The notes beneath the pieces were generated by a model. That model searched no databases. It had not been told where the DNA came from and saw only the letters and a list, made by a program, of their open reading frames with translations. From positions 1 through 18,716 of the forward strand of contig JBALVO010000068.1 in assembly GCA_036961445.1 (NCBI GenBank): a stretch of 18,716 nt of DNA, read 5' to 3'. The translations under genes and the position numbers were made by a program. Positions within the stretch are counted from its first letter, which is position 1; each line of letters starts with the position of its first letter. This DNA is from JBALVO01 sp036961445 (GTDB lineage: Bacteria > Pseudomonadota > Gammaproteobacteria > Pseudomonadales > Halieaceae). Below are positions 1 to 7,112 of the stretch, one piece after another.

Positions 1-2
1 TA

Positions 3-710
3 GGTGCTGGTACCGGCATGAGTAGCATTGCCATGACAACCTGGCAGTTTCCCCCACCGGTATTTGCTAGTTCAGGCGCCGGCCACTGGCCTTTGCAGTA
101 TTGGCTGGTCATGATCATCATGTGGTGGGTAATGATGATTGCCATGATGGTGCCCAGTGCCGGCCCCATGATTCTCCTTTACGCTCGCGTCAACCGAAAG
201 TCCCACAAGCCAGATGCACAGGCAGCTAATACAGTTCCCACGGCACTATTCCTATCGGGCTATCTTACCGGGTGGCTGGTGTTCAGCCTGACGGCCACGT
301 TAGTACAGTGGGTGCTGGAACAGGCCGGTCTGGTACATGGCATGATGATGTGGAGCAATAATCACACGCTGTCCGCGGTGTTTCTGCTAGCGGCAGGTAT
401 CTACCAGTTTTCGCCCTTGAAGCGTGCTTGTCTTACGCACTGCCAATCACCTGTGGTTTTTTTATCACAACACTGGCGCAACGGCTCCTGGGGTGCTTTG
501 CGCATGGGGCTGGAGCACGGATGTTATTGCGTGGGTTGCTGCTGGTTTTTGATGCTGCTCCTATTTGTTGGCGGTATCATGAATCTGGTGTGGATTGCCG
601 GTCTGACGATACTTGTGTTGCTGGAAAAACTAGTACCACGGCAATTACAAGTGGCTAGAGTGTCCGGCGCGATGATGCTATTAGCCGGCGCCTATCTGTT
701 GCTGGCTTGA
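3..710 (+). CDS. DUF2182 predicted metal-binding membrane protein, 5' end probably outside window
   Basis: This is a polytopic inner-membrane protein of the DUF2182 family (COG5486), whose function is not established. The family hallmarks are visible: a Met-rich helix reading MWWVMMIAMMVPSAGPM followed by LLYARVNR, and later the GLEHGCYCVGCCW block leading into a hydrophobic helix containing GGIMNLVW. The frame is open to the left edge of the window. The residues before the first in-frame ATG at 18 (GAGTG) look like the normal continuation of the family, and a first membrane helix seems to be missing, so I treat the gene as 5'-truncated. Starting at ATG 18 would give 230 residues; an AGGTG at 3-7 could serve as a ribosome site, so that alternative is not excluded. 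In other genomes DUF2182 genes often sit beside a DUF1326 gene, but none is visible here. Met, His and Cys enrichment is consistent with metal binding but is not proof. Confidence 0.85.
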   Translation, partial: GAGTGMSSIAMTTWQFPPPVFASSGAGHWPLQYWLVMIIMWWVMMIAMMVPSAGPMILLYARVNRKSHKPDAQAANTVPTALFLSGYLTGWLVFSLTATLVQWVLEQAGLVHGMMMWSNNHTLSAVFLLAAGIYQFSPLKRACLTHCQSPVVFLSQHWRNGSWGALRMGLEHGCYCVGCCWFLMLLLFVGGIMNLVWIAGLTILVLLEKLVPRQLQVARVSGAMMLLAGAYLLLA

Positions 711-745
711 ATCTGCCATTACAAACACAGGATGTTCTTTGAAAT

Positions 746-1165
746 ATGCAGATACGACCCTACGACGAACTGGATTTAGGTGAAGTCATTGCACTGTGGC
801 AGGAGTGTGGACTTGTTGTCCCACAGAATGACCCGGCGAAGGACATACAGCGTAAGCTGCTAGTGGATCGTGACCTGTTCCTGGTTGGAGCTATTGATAC
901 AGGGATGGTGGCAACGGTGATGGGTGGCTACGATGGCCATCGAGGCTGGATCAACTATCTCGCAGTCAAGCCTTCACAGCAGCGCCATGGCTATGGCCAG
1001 GCAATGATGGACGCGATAGAAATTCGTTTAAGAGATAAAGGCTGCCCCAAGATTAACCTGCAGGTGCGTACGGCTAATAATGATGTCATCGCGTTTTACG
1101 CAGCCCTTGGTTACGCCACCGATAGGGTAGTTGGGCTGGGTAAGCGACTTGAATATGACTCCTGA
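746..1165 (+). CDS. ypeA: GNAT family acetyltransferase, YpeA type
   Basis: A 139-residue single-domain GNAT N-acetyltransferase, full length for the YpeA family and co-linear from Met1 with my memory of E. coli YpeA. The pattern WQECGLVVPQNDP near residues 18-30, the block VMGGYDGHRGW near 58-68, the acetyl-CoA pyrophosphate loop QRHGYG at 79-84 and the C-terminal FYAALGY...LGKRL support the assignment. GNAT enzymes move an acetyl group from acetyl-CoA to an amine; the substrate of YpeA is unknown to me. The start is chosen by family alignment; the nearest Shine-Dalgarno-like AGGA at 729-732 is rather far upstream. It follows the DUF2182 gene by 35 bases and overlaps the next gene by 11, so the three may be co-transcribed. 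Confidence 0.9.
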   Translation: MQIRPYDELDLGEVIALWQECGLVVPQNDPAKDIQRKLLVDRDLFLVGAIDTGMVATVMGGYDGHRGWINYLAVKPSQQRHGYGQAMMDAIEIRLRDKGCPKINLQVRTANNDVIAFYAALGYATDRVVGLGKRLEYDS

Positions 1166-1391
1166 CGATACGCTTGGCGACGCGCCATTTTCCTACGCAG
1201 CAACCAAGAGCGGTCTGGTGCAGATCTGTTTCAGAGGTAAGGTGGTTACCACACTCGCGGGTAAAGACGCGTTGCGTTTTCTGGCAAAGGTGAGCACCGC
1301 CGATGAAAGGGGTGTCCAGTTAGCTATGGCCAAAGCAACGGGTCACTTTAAGCACGGCAACGAAAAGCAAGCCAAAACCCAAAGGACGTAG
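1155..1391 (+). CDS. Conserved small hypothetical protein overlapping ypeA
   Basis: A 78-residue protein of unknown function. I chose the ATG at 1155, inside the end of ypeA, over an in-frame GTG at 1131, because the shorter product MTPDDT...FSYAATKSGLVQ has the form of a family of small proteobacterial proteins that I recognise by pattern (a short beta-rich N-terminus, a basic-loop TLAGKDALRFLAK segment, then an LAMAKATGHFKHGNE helix ending in a basic tail). No signal peptide or membrane segment is visible. The 11-base overlap with the upstream stop codon suggests translational coupling. It is followed by 39 bases and then the convergent GST gene. Coding status is supported by the overlap arrangement and the family resemblance; no function is assigned. 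Confidence 0.75.
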   Translation: MTPDDTLGDAPFSYAATKSGLVQICFRGKVVTTLAGKDALRFLAKVSTADERGVQLAMAKATGHFKHGNEKQAKTQRT

Positions 1392-1430
1392 GCCTGCTGG
1401 ACACCCAATAGCTGAAAACCCCCCCGACTG

Positions 1431-2060
1431 TCATCCGGGACCGTAAGCGTAGGTGCCACCTTTGGCCAATGCGCTCTGGTAAGCCGGGCGGGACTGGCAG
1501 CGCTGACGAAACGCGGCGAGATTGGGAAAAGGCTCCAATGTGAACAACAGTGGCGCTATCTCAACGATAAAGGAAAGCTGGATATCTGCACCGGAGAGGC
1601 TGTTACCGACAAACCAGTCGACGCCCGCCAGCGCGGAATTCATATAACCCAGGTGGGTATTGAGTTCGTCGGTGATGCGCGGCTGCAGGGCCTCGCCCCC
1701 ATCCGGGAGACGCAGAGTGTACATCTTGAGCATTAACGGCAACATAGCGCTGCCTTCACCATAGTGCAGCCACTGCAGATATTCTTCGTGGTCTACGGTT
1801 CCAGGCTCTGGGCATAATTTCCCGTTGCCATAAATGCGTAGCAGATAATCAATAATGGCTCCCGACTCGATAATGGTATTGTCGCCGTCGGTCAGTACCG
1901 GGGATTTGCCCAGGGGGTGGACTGCTGCCAACTCCGGTGGTGCAAGATTTGTCTCGGCATCCCGTTCATAACGTTGGATGGTGTAATCCAGCCCCAGTTC
2001 TTCCATCAGCCAGAGAACCCGCTGGGAGCGGGAGTTGTTCAAGTGGTGCAGGGTTAGCAT
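1431..2060 (-). CDS. Glutathione S-transferase family protein
   Basis: A 209-residue cytosolic GST with an N-terminal thioredoxin-fold domain (about 1-80) and a C-terminal helical domain (about 90-205). Supporting motifs are NSRSQRVLWLMEELGL in the first helix, HPLGKSPVL with the cis-proline, and the glutathione-binding ESGAIIDYL where Glu65-Ser66 contact the gamma-glutamyl group in this fold. GSTs conjugate or isomerise electrophilic substrates with glutathione; the substrate here cannot be read. I chose ATG 2060 because it has AAGGTG six bases upstream on the minus strand; a GTG at 2069 lies inside that site. It lies 69 bases downstream of the DsbA-fold isomerase gene on the same strand, and the pair is probably one operon of glutathione-dependent enzymes. 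Confidence 0.92.
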   Translation of the reverse strand: MLTLHHLNNSRSQRVLWLMEELGLDYTIQRYERDAETNLAPPELAAVHPLGKSPVLTDGDNTIIESGAIIDYLLRIYGNGKLCPEPGTVDHEEYLQWLHYGEGSAMLPLMLKMYTLRLPDGGEALQPRITDELNTHLGYMNSALAGVDWFVGNSLSGADIQLSFIVEIAPLLFTLEPFPNLAAFRQRCQSRPAYQSALAKGGTYAYGPG

Positions 2061-2129
2061 GGTAGTCACCTTGAAAGATTTACAGAGTGCGATTTGCGCT
2101 AGAACTATAGGCCCGGCTGGCTGTTAGTG

Positions 2130-2723
2130 CTAATCTTTTTGCAACGCTTCTTCTACAAAATCCAGCCTGTCCTGTCCGAAGTACATTTCGCCGTCCATAA
2201 ACATTGTCGGTGTGCCAAAAGCGCCACGCGCCACTGCTGCTTCTGTGTTGCTGATCAGGAGAGCCTTGATTTCAGGATCCTGGGATAACTCCATCAGTGC
2301 TGTAGCGTCCAGTCCGTTTTCGGTCAGGGATTGCGCAACCACCTCCAGGTCGCCCATATTCTTACCCTCTACCCATACCGCCTTATACATGGCATCCACA
2401 TACGCATCGAAACAGTCCAGGCGCTGTGCGGCAATTGCAGCGCGCATCAGGTTGAGTGTGTTGATGGGAAAGTGTGGATTTGCATTCAAGTCAACGTTAT
2501 AGCGTCGGGCGAAACGAGGCAGATCATGTGCCATCATGTAACTGCCCTTGGCGGGAACGGCCACTGGCGACATATTGCTCGTGGCTTTGAAAACGCCACC
2601 TAGCAACATGGGGACATACTGTACGGTCAGATCATATTGCTCCACCAATTGTTGTAGTCGTTTATGCGCCAGATAGGCTGTTGGGCTGGCAAAGTCAAAA
2701 TAGAATTCCAGGGTTTTACTCAT
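2130..2723 (-). CDS. 2-hydroxychromene-2-carboxylate isomerase / DsbA-family (kappa-GST-like) protein
   Basis: A 197-residue thioredoxin-fold protein of the DsbA/HCCA-isomerase group. The N-terminus EFYFDFASPTAYLA carries the usual active-site serine (Ser13, followed by proline) in place of the redox CxxC, and the C-terminus has the cis-proline GTPTMF and the FGQDRLDFVEEAL helix typical of the family. Family members isomerise 2-hydroxychromene-2-carboxylate with glutathione in naphthalene-type degradation, but many homologues outside such pathways have unknown substrates, and no other aromatic-degradation gene is visible here. The frame is open upstream to 2858, but ATG 2723 is clearly the start, with AGGAG on the minus strand a few bases upstream. 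It is the first gene of the probable operon with the GST and is divergent from the reductase gene at 3018. Confidence 0.88.
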   Translation of the reverse strand: MSKTLEFYFDFASPTAYLAHKRLQQLVEQYDLTVQYVPMLLGGVFKATSNMSPVAVPAKGSYMMAHDLPRFARRYNVDLNANPHFPINTLNLMRAAIAAQRLDCFDAYVDAMYKAVWVEGKNMGDLEVVAQSLTENGLDATALMELSQDPEIKALLISNTEAAVARGAFGTPTMFMDGEMYFGQDRLDFVEEALQKD

Positions 2724-2766
2724 GCTGTTCTCCTTTTGCGGAACGCTGAATATGAATTTATTTACA

Positions 2767-2779
2767 TTCCAATATGGAA
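2767..2779. promoter_or_regulatory. Operator-like dyad upstream of the isomerase/GST operon
   Basis: TTCCA-ATA-TGGAA forms an inverted repeat with 5-base arms and a 3-base centre, 43 bases upstream of the isomerase start in an AT-rich patch. The size suits a small dimeric repressor (TetR or MarR type), but no regulator gene is adjacent and no convincing -35/-10 pair could be placed around it. The 8-mer CATATTGG within it (minus strand 2776-2769) recurs on the plus strand at 2968-2975. Confidence 0.35.
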
Positions 2780-2970
2780 CTAATCCTAGTTGAACCGCGC
2801 ATGGAAGGTCAAGGCTCTGCTGACAGTGCCGCCCAAAGATGAGCTGCGGCGCTTCCAATTGCGGTTCCTCAAGGTGGATGATACTCAGGTCGGTTTTTTA
2901 ATCAGGGTTGGTTTTTCTCTGGGTCACTGTCGTTAACAGAAACAGCGTTAAACCGAGACTACTGTGTCAT

Positions 2971-3004
2971 ATTGGTCTATTGTTGTTGGCACACAAATAC
3001 CAAT
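2971..3004. promoter_or_regulatory. Inverted repeat upstream of the CurA-like reductase gene
   Basis: ATTGGT (2971-2976) and ACCAAT (2999-3004) are perfect inverted arms separated by 22 bases, ending 13 bases before the chosen start codon. It may be an operator or an mRNA hairpin near the ribosome site (TTGAGA at about 3004-3009). There is no direct evidence of function; a 6-base arm pair could be chance. Confidence 0.25.
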
Positions 3005-3017
3005 TGAGACTTCCCAT

Positions 3018-4118
3018 ATGACTGTGAATCGACGCAACTTTACCCTGGCATCCATGGGGGCCATGGGGGCCCTGGCACTCAACCCAACCCTGGCCGCGGA
3101 TACTGCCGTCAATCGGCGCATTGTGCTGGCTTCCCGCCCCGCTGGAAAACCGACCCAGGACAATTTCCGTTTCGAAGAGGCGGCCGTGCCGCAGGTAAGT
3201 GATAACCAGGTATTGCTGCAGACCATGTTTCTGTCTCTGGACCCGTATATGCGTGGTCGCATGAACCCGGGTAAGAGCTACGCCCCGCGGGTTGAATTGG
3301 ACCAGGTGATGGTAGGTGGTACGGTAAGTCGCGTGGTGAATTCTCGTAACAGCGAATATGCGGTGGGCGATCTGGTTGTAGCCTACAGCGGTTGGCAGGA
3401 CTATGCGGTGTCTGATGGTCAGGGGCTGATGAAGCTTGATTCACGTATCACGCATCCATCTTTTGCGCTGGGTGTGCTGGGCATGCCGGGACTGACCGCT
3501 TATGTCGGTTTGCTGGATATTGGCGAGCCTAAACCGGGAGATACTGTGGTGTTGGCGGCTGCTACCGGAGCGGTGGGTTCCGTGGTGGGTCAGATCGCCA
3601 AACTCAAGGGTTGTCGTGTGGTTGGTATCGCCGGGGCCGCGAAGAAGTGCCAATACGCGGTAGATGTGTTGGGCTACGATGCTTGTGTCAGTCATTACGA
3701 TGACGATATGGCCGCGCAGTTGGCGGCGGCCTGCCCGGATGGAATTGATGTCTATTTTGAAAATGTGGGTGGCAGTTCCTGGGAAGCGGTAATGCCATTG
3801 CTCAATAATTTTGCCAGGGTGCCGGTTTGTGGTTTGATTGCCCATTACAACCAAACCGAATTACCGCCGGGTCCCGATCGCATGAGCCTGTTACAGGGCG
3901 CCATCTTGCAAAAAAGCATAAAAATGCAGGGCTTTATCGTGAGTAACTATCAAAATCGCTTTCCCGATTTTATCGGTGATATGTCCGCTTGGTTGGCTCA
4001 GGGAAAAATCAAATATAAGGAAGACATGGTGCAGGGATTGGACAATGCCCCGCAGGCCTTTTTAGGGCTGTTCAGTGGCACCAATTTTGGCAAGCTGGTG
4101 GTGCAGGTTAACCAGTAG
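3018..4118 (+). CDS. curA: CurA/YncB-type NADP-dependent reductase with N-terminal Tat-like signal peptide
   Basis: A 366-residue medium-chain, zinc-independent reductase. From residue 32 (NRRIVLASRPAGKP) to the C-terminal NFGKLVVQV it follows E. coli CurA, the NADPH-dependent curcumin/alkenal double-bond reductase, including SLDPYMRGRM, MVGGTVSRVV, SGWQDY, LGVLGMPGLTAY, the nucleotide-binding AAATGAVGSVVGQ, and FENVGG. Unlike the usual cytosolic members of about 340 residues, it has some 28 extra N-terminal residues with twin arginines (Arg5-Arg6 in NRRNF), a hydrophobic stretch LASMGAMGALAL and an Ala-rich putative cleavage region NPTLAAD. This is the form of a Tat signal, which would export the folded, NADP-loaded enzyme. 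I chose ATG 3018 because it puts the twin arginines near the N-terminus and has TTGAGA upstream; the GTG at 2964 would add 18 unremarkable residues. The next gene, an aldehyde dehydrogenase, is 147 bases downstream on the same strand. Confidence 0.9.
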   Translation: MTVNRRNFTLASMGAMGALALNPTLAADTAVNRRIVLASRPAGKPTQDNFRFEEAAVPQVSDNQVLLQTMFLSLDPYMRGRMNPGKSYAPRVELDQVMVGGTVSRVVNSRNSEYAVGDLVVAYSGWQDYAVSDGQGLMKLDSRITHPSFALGVLGMPGLTAYVGLLDIGEPKPGDTVVLAAATGAVGSVVGQIAKLKGCRVVGIAGAAKKCQYAVDVLGYDACVSHYDDDMAAQLAAACPDGIDVYFENVGGSSWEAVMPLLNNFARVPVCGLIAHYNQTELPPGPDRMSLLQGAILQKSIKMQGFIVSNYQNRFPDFIGDMSAWLAQGKIKYKEDMVQGLDNAPQAFLGLFSGTNFGKLVVQVNQ

Positions 4119-4151
4119 CTCTAGCACAGGTAACCGTTGCTGGAACTGATC

Positions 4152-4174
4152 GCCGATTTATTAGTCGGCTTTAT
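4152..4174 (+). terminator. Weak hairpin after the reductase gene
   Basis: GCCGA (4152-4156) and TCGGC (4165-4169) form a 5-base stem with an 8-base loop, followed by TTTAT. The stem is short and the T-run broken, so termination would be partial at best; reductase and aldehyde dehydrogenase could still be co-transcribed. Confidence 0.3.
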
Positions 4175-4201
4175 GCACGCTGTTTTTGATCTATATTGAT
4201 T

Positions 4202-4234
4202 AGGGAGTCTCTGAACAAATAAAGGACGCTCCCT
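4202..4234. promoter_or_regulatory. Inverted repeat in the aldehyde dehydrogenase leader
   Basis: AGGGAG (4202-4207) pairs perfectly with CTCCCT (4229-4234) across a 21-base spacer, 31 bases before the start codon. A candidate -10 (TATATT, 4192-4197) lies just upstream without a good -35. It could be an operator or a leader hairpin; weakly supported. Confidence 0.25.
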
Positions 4235-4265
4235 GGAACACTAAAACTATCTGAGAGGACTTATC

Positions 4266-5786
4266 ATGCTTTATGCCATGCCCGGTACAGACGATGCCTT
4301 GTACACTTTCAGCGATCGTTACGAAAACTACATTGGTGGTGAGTGGGTCGCACCGCTCCAGGGTGAGTATTTTGAAAATATCACGCCGGTAACTGGCGCG
4401 ACTTTTTGTGAAATTGCACGCTCCAGCCAGGCCGACCTGGACCGAGCGCTGGATGCGGCGCATGCCGCCGCAGATGGCTGGGGCAAGACCTCAGTGGCAG
4501 AACGCTCAAATACTCTGCTCAAAATCGCTGATTGTATCGAGGCCAACCTCGAGACGCTGGCCTATGTCGAGACCTGGGATAACGGCAAGGGTATACGTGA
4601 AACACTCAACGCCGATATCCCACTACTGGCCGATCATTTTCGTTATTTCGCTGGTTGCCTGAGAGCTCAGGAGGGCAGTGCCAGTGACATCGATGGCAAT
4701 ACTGTCAGTTACCACTTCCATGAACCGTTGGGCGTGGTGGGTCAAATTATTCCATGGAACTTCCCCCTGCTGATGGCCGGATGGAAGTTGGCGCCGGCAC
4801 TGGCCGCCGGGAACTGTGTGGTACTCAAGCCGGCGGAACAAACACCGGTATCCATTCTGGTGCTGATGGAGATGATTGGCGATCTGCTGCCAGCGGGCGT
4901 GGTTAATATTCTGAACGGTTACGGCGCCGAAATCGGCCAGGCCCTGGCGAGCTCTGATCGTATTGCCAAGATCGCCTTCACCGGCTCTACTGCCGTGGGC
5001 CATCTGATTCTGGCCAACGCCGCCAAAACATTGATTCCTTCTACCGTGGAATTGGGAGGAAAATCGCCCAATATTTATTTTGAGGATGTGATGAACTATG
5101 AAGATGAGTTTGTCAGCAAATGTGTTGAAGGCCTGTTGTTGGGTTTCTTCAACCAGGGCGAGGTTTGCACCTGTCCTTCACGAGCACTGGTGCAGGAGAG
5201 TATTTATGGTGATTTTATAGAGCTGGTGCTGGAGCGCGCTAAAAACATAAAACAAGGCAACCCGCTGGATACCGAAACCATGGTGGGCGCCCAGGCTTCC
5301 AAGGAGCAGTTCGACAAGATCATGAGTTATATGGATATTGCCCGAGAAGACGGCGCGCATTTTTTGCTGGGAGGTGGCCAGGCAGTGGTCCCCAATGATA
5401 TTGCCGGTGGCTACTATGTGCAGCCGACGCTGCTGCAGGGCACCAATGACATGCGGGTATTCCAGGAGGAGATCTTCGGGCCGACCCTGGGTGTGACTAC
5501 CTTCAAGGACGAAGCGGAGGCGCTGGCGATTGCCAATGCAACTGAATACGGACTGGGTGCGGGCGTCTGGACGCGGGACACCAACAGGGCCTTCCGCATG
5601 GGTCGTGGTATCAAGGCCGGCCGGGTCTGGATGAACTGCTACCATGCCTATCCGGCGCATGCCGCCTTCGGTGGCTACAAGAAGTCAGGTATCGGCAGAG
5701 AGACCCATAAAATGGCACTGGAACACTATCAGCAAACCAAGAATATGTTGGTTAGCTATGACATCAATCCGCTGGGCTTTTTTTGA
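4266..5786 (+). CDS. NAD-dependent aldehyde dehydrogenase, AldB/ExaC type
   Basis: A 506-residue cytosolic aldehyde dehydrogenase, exactly the usual length of the AldB/ExaC (acetaldehyde dehydrogenase) group, and co-linear with it to the C-terminus (LEHYQQTKNMLVSYD, then PLGFF). It oxidises an aldehyde to the acid with NAD(P)+. Visible catalytic elements are PWNF with Asn165, Lys188 in VLKPAEQTP, the FTGST cofactor loop at 238-242, the general base Glu262 in ELGGKSPN and the nucleophile Cys301 in NQGEVC, with the second cysteine (Cys303) typical of this subgroup. The start ATG has GAGAGGA about eight bases upstream. Characterised relatives act in ethanol/acetaldehyde use and are often driven by sigma-54; I saw no sigma-54 element here and no alcohol dehydrogenase beside it. 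The product of the upstream reductase could be a substrate source, but that is speculation. Confidence 0.95.
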   Translation: MLYAMPGTDDALYTFSDRYENYIGGEWVAPLQGEYFENITPVTGATFCEIARSSQADLDRALDAAHAAADGWGKTSVAERSNTLLKIADCIEANLETLAYVETWDNGKGIRETLNADIPLLADHFRYFAGCLRAQEGSASDIDGNTVSYHFHEPLGVVGQIIPWNFPLLMAGWKLAPALAAGNCVVLKPAEQTPVSILVLMEMIGDLLPAGVVNILNGYGAEIGQALASSDRIAKIAFTGSTAVGHLILANAAKTLIPSTVELGGKSPNIYFEDVMNYEDEFVSKCVEGLLLGFFNQGEVCTCPSRALVQESIYGDFIELVLERAKNIKQGNPLDTETMVGAQASKEQFDKIMSYMDIAREDGAHFLLGGGQAVVPNDIAGGYYVQPTLLQGTNDMRVFQEEIFGPTLGVTTFKDEAEALAIANATEYGLGAGVWTRDTNRAFRMGRGIKAGRVWMNCYHAYPAHAAFGGYKKSGIGRETHKMALEHYQQTKNMLVSYDINPLGFF

Positions 5787-5807
5787 GTAAGTACAAAGCC
5801 TGATCGT

Positions 5808-5831
5808 CCCCCGCCGGTTGCGGGGGTTTTT
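5808..5831 (+). terminator. Rho-independent terminator of the aldehyde dehydrogenase gene
   Basis: CCCCCGC (5808-5814) pairs with GCGGGGG (5820-5826) around the 5-base loop CGGTT, followed directly by TTTTT. It begins 22 bases after the stop codon. On the opposite strand the same stem has no T-run directly after it, so it is mainly a plus-strand terminator, though it also separates the convergent transporter gene. Confidence 0.9.
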
Positions 5832-5853
5832 AATCGCGCACTGATAAAAAGAT

Positions 5854-7089
5854 TCACAGTATGAGTCCGGCTAGAGTGCCGGTCATGCAAGTGGCGAGTA
5901 GGCCGGACCACAGCGAGCGCGGCGCCAAGCGCATTATGTCGGCGCTTCTTTCAGGGCACATGGCAGTCATGCCACCGATCATAATTCCCAGACTGCCAAA
6001 GTTGGAAAAACCACACAGGGCGTAAGTCATGATCAGGCGACTGTGTTGGCTCAGGTCGCCTGGTTCCACTGCCGCCAGTTGCAGGTAGGCCACTAGCTCA
6101 TTAATGAAAATTTTGGTAGCCAACAATTCTCCAGCCAGCTGTGCTTCGTGCCATGGGATGCCCGTCAGCCAGGCAAGTGGCGCGAGAATGGAGCCGAATA
6201 ATCCCACCAGGGTCCATGGCGCGCCGCCAGTGGGTACCAGTCCCAGGCCTTTGTTCACTAAAAATACCAGTGCTACAAATACGATGAGCATGCCGATGAT
6301 GTTGGCCAGCAGGCGCAGGCCTTCGCCAGTTCCAGTGACCACTGCATCCATACTGCCTGTATAGGGTGAATCCATAGTTAGCGGTGTGGCGCTGGTTTGG
6401 ACATCCGGCGGCAGCATGACAGCCGCCAGCATAATGGCGGCAGGTGCACTGATCAGCGAGGCTACCAGGATGTGGCTCAGTGCCTCCGGTACTGTAGCGG
6501 CGAGAATGCCCGCATAAAGGCCCAGCACAGTGCCAGCAACGGTGGCCATGCCACAGGTCATCAGTATGAACAATTCGGCATTGGACATTTTGTGTAAATA
6601 GGGTTTTATCAGTAGGGGGGATTCCACCATGCCAATGAAAATCGAACTGGCACTGCCGACACTGACCGCACCGCTGAGTCCCATGGATCTGGATAGAATA
6701 CGGGCCAGGGCATTAATGACCAGCGGTATGACACGCCAGTGCCACAATAATGCACTCAATGCGGCGAATACGATGACAATGGGCAAGGCGCGAAAAGCCA
6801 GTACGAAACTGTGTCGCTGCGCGGTAATTTCGTAGGGTGGGGGGCCGCCACCGAGATACCCGAATACCATTGTGGTACCTTCCTGCGCCGCGGCCTCAAT
6901 GGCCAGTACCAGCTTGTTTATGACCAACAATACATCCTGCAGCAATGGCACCTTGAGAAACAGCAGTGCCAGAATCAGCTGTGCCAATAAACCGGTGACC
7001 ACCAGCCGTAACGGGAAACGATGGCGTTGGCTGCTGGTTAACCAGGCCAACAGAATAATAGTCGGAAGGCCTATCAGTGCCTGTAGCAT
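5854..7089 (-). CDS. Concentrative nucleoside transporter (CNT/NupC family)-like permease
   Basis: A 411-residue integral membrane protein of normal CNT length, expected to import nucleosides or related compounds with Na+ or H+. The family architecture is clear: an N-terminal gate region, YLGGGPPPYE at about 79-87, the first re-entrant/substrate motif at 149-160, KIFINELVAYLQL at 326-338, and TYALCGFSNFGSLGIMIGG at 355-373. The substrate motif is altered: most CNTs read NIFVGQTE(A/S)PLL, whereas this one reads SIFIGMVESPLL, so the polar Gln-Thr pair is Met154-Val155 and the Asn is Ser149, while Glu156, Glu331, Asn363 and Ser366 are kept. The cargo may therefore not be a standard nucleoside. 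The gene is divergent from the lipocalin-like gene at 7348 and convergent with the aldehyde dehydrogenase. Confidence 0.9.
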   Translation of the reverse strand: MLQALIGLPTIILLAWLTSSQRHRFPLRLVVTGLLAQLILALLFLKVPLLQDVLLVINKLVLAIEAAAQEGTTMVFGYLGGGPPPYEITAQRHSFVLAFRALPIVIVFAALSALLWHWRVIPLVINALARILSRSMGLSGAVSVGSASSIFIGMVESPLLIKPYLHKMSNAELFILMTCGMATVAGTVLGLYAGILAATVPEALSHILVASLISAPAAIMLAAVMLPPDVQTSATPLTMDSPYTGSMDAVVTGTGEGLRLLANIIGMLIVFVALVFLVNKGLGLVPTGGAPWTLVGLFGSILAPLAWLTGIPWHEAQLAGELLATKIFINELVAYLQLAAVEPGDLSQHSRLIMTYALCGFSNFGSLGIMIGGMTAMCPERSADIMRLAPRSLWSGLLATCMTGTLAGLIL

Positions 7090-7112
7090 AAGGCGGTCTC
7101 TCTGTTGTTGTC

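Noticed and set aside
3053..3070. Tandem ATGGGGGCC repeat
   Set aside because: It simply encodes Met-Gly-Ala twice within the hydrophobic core of the signal peptide.
4119..4265. Sigma-54 promoter for the aldehyde dehydrogenase, as known for some ExaC/AldB relatives
   Set aside because: No GG-N10-GC element with acceptable flanks was found; TGGAACTGATCGCC at 4141-4154 has the wrong spacing.
5178..5660. 160-codon minus-strand frame inside the aldehyde dehydrogenase gene
   Set aside because: It is a shadow of a strongly conserved gene; no ribosome site or family features.
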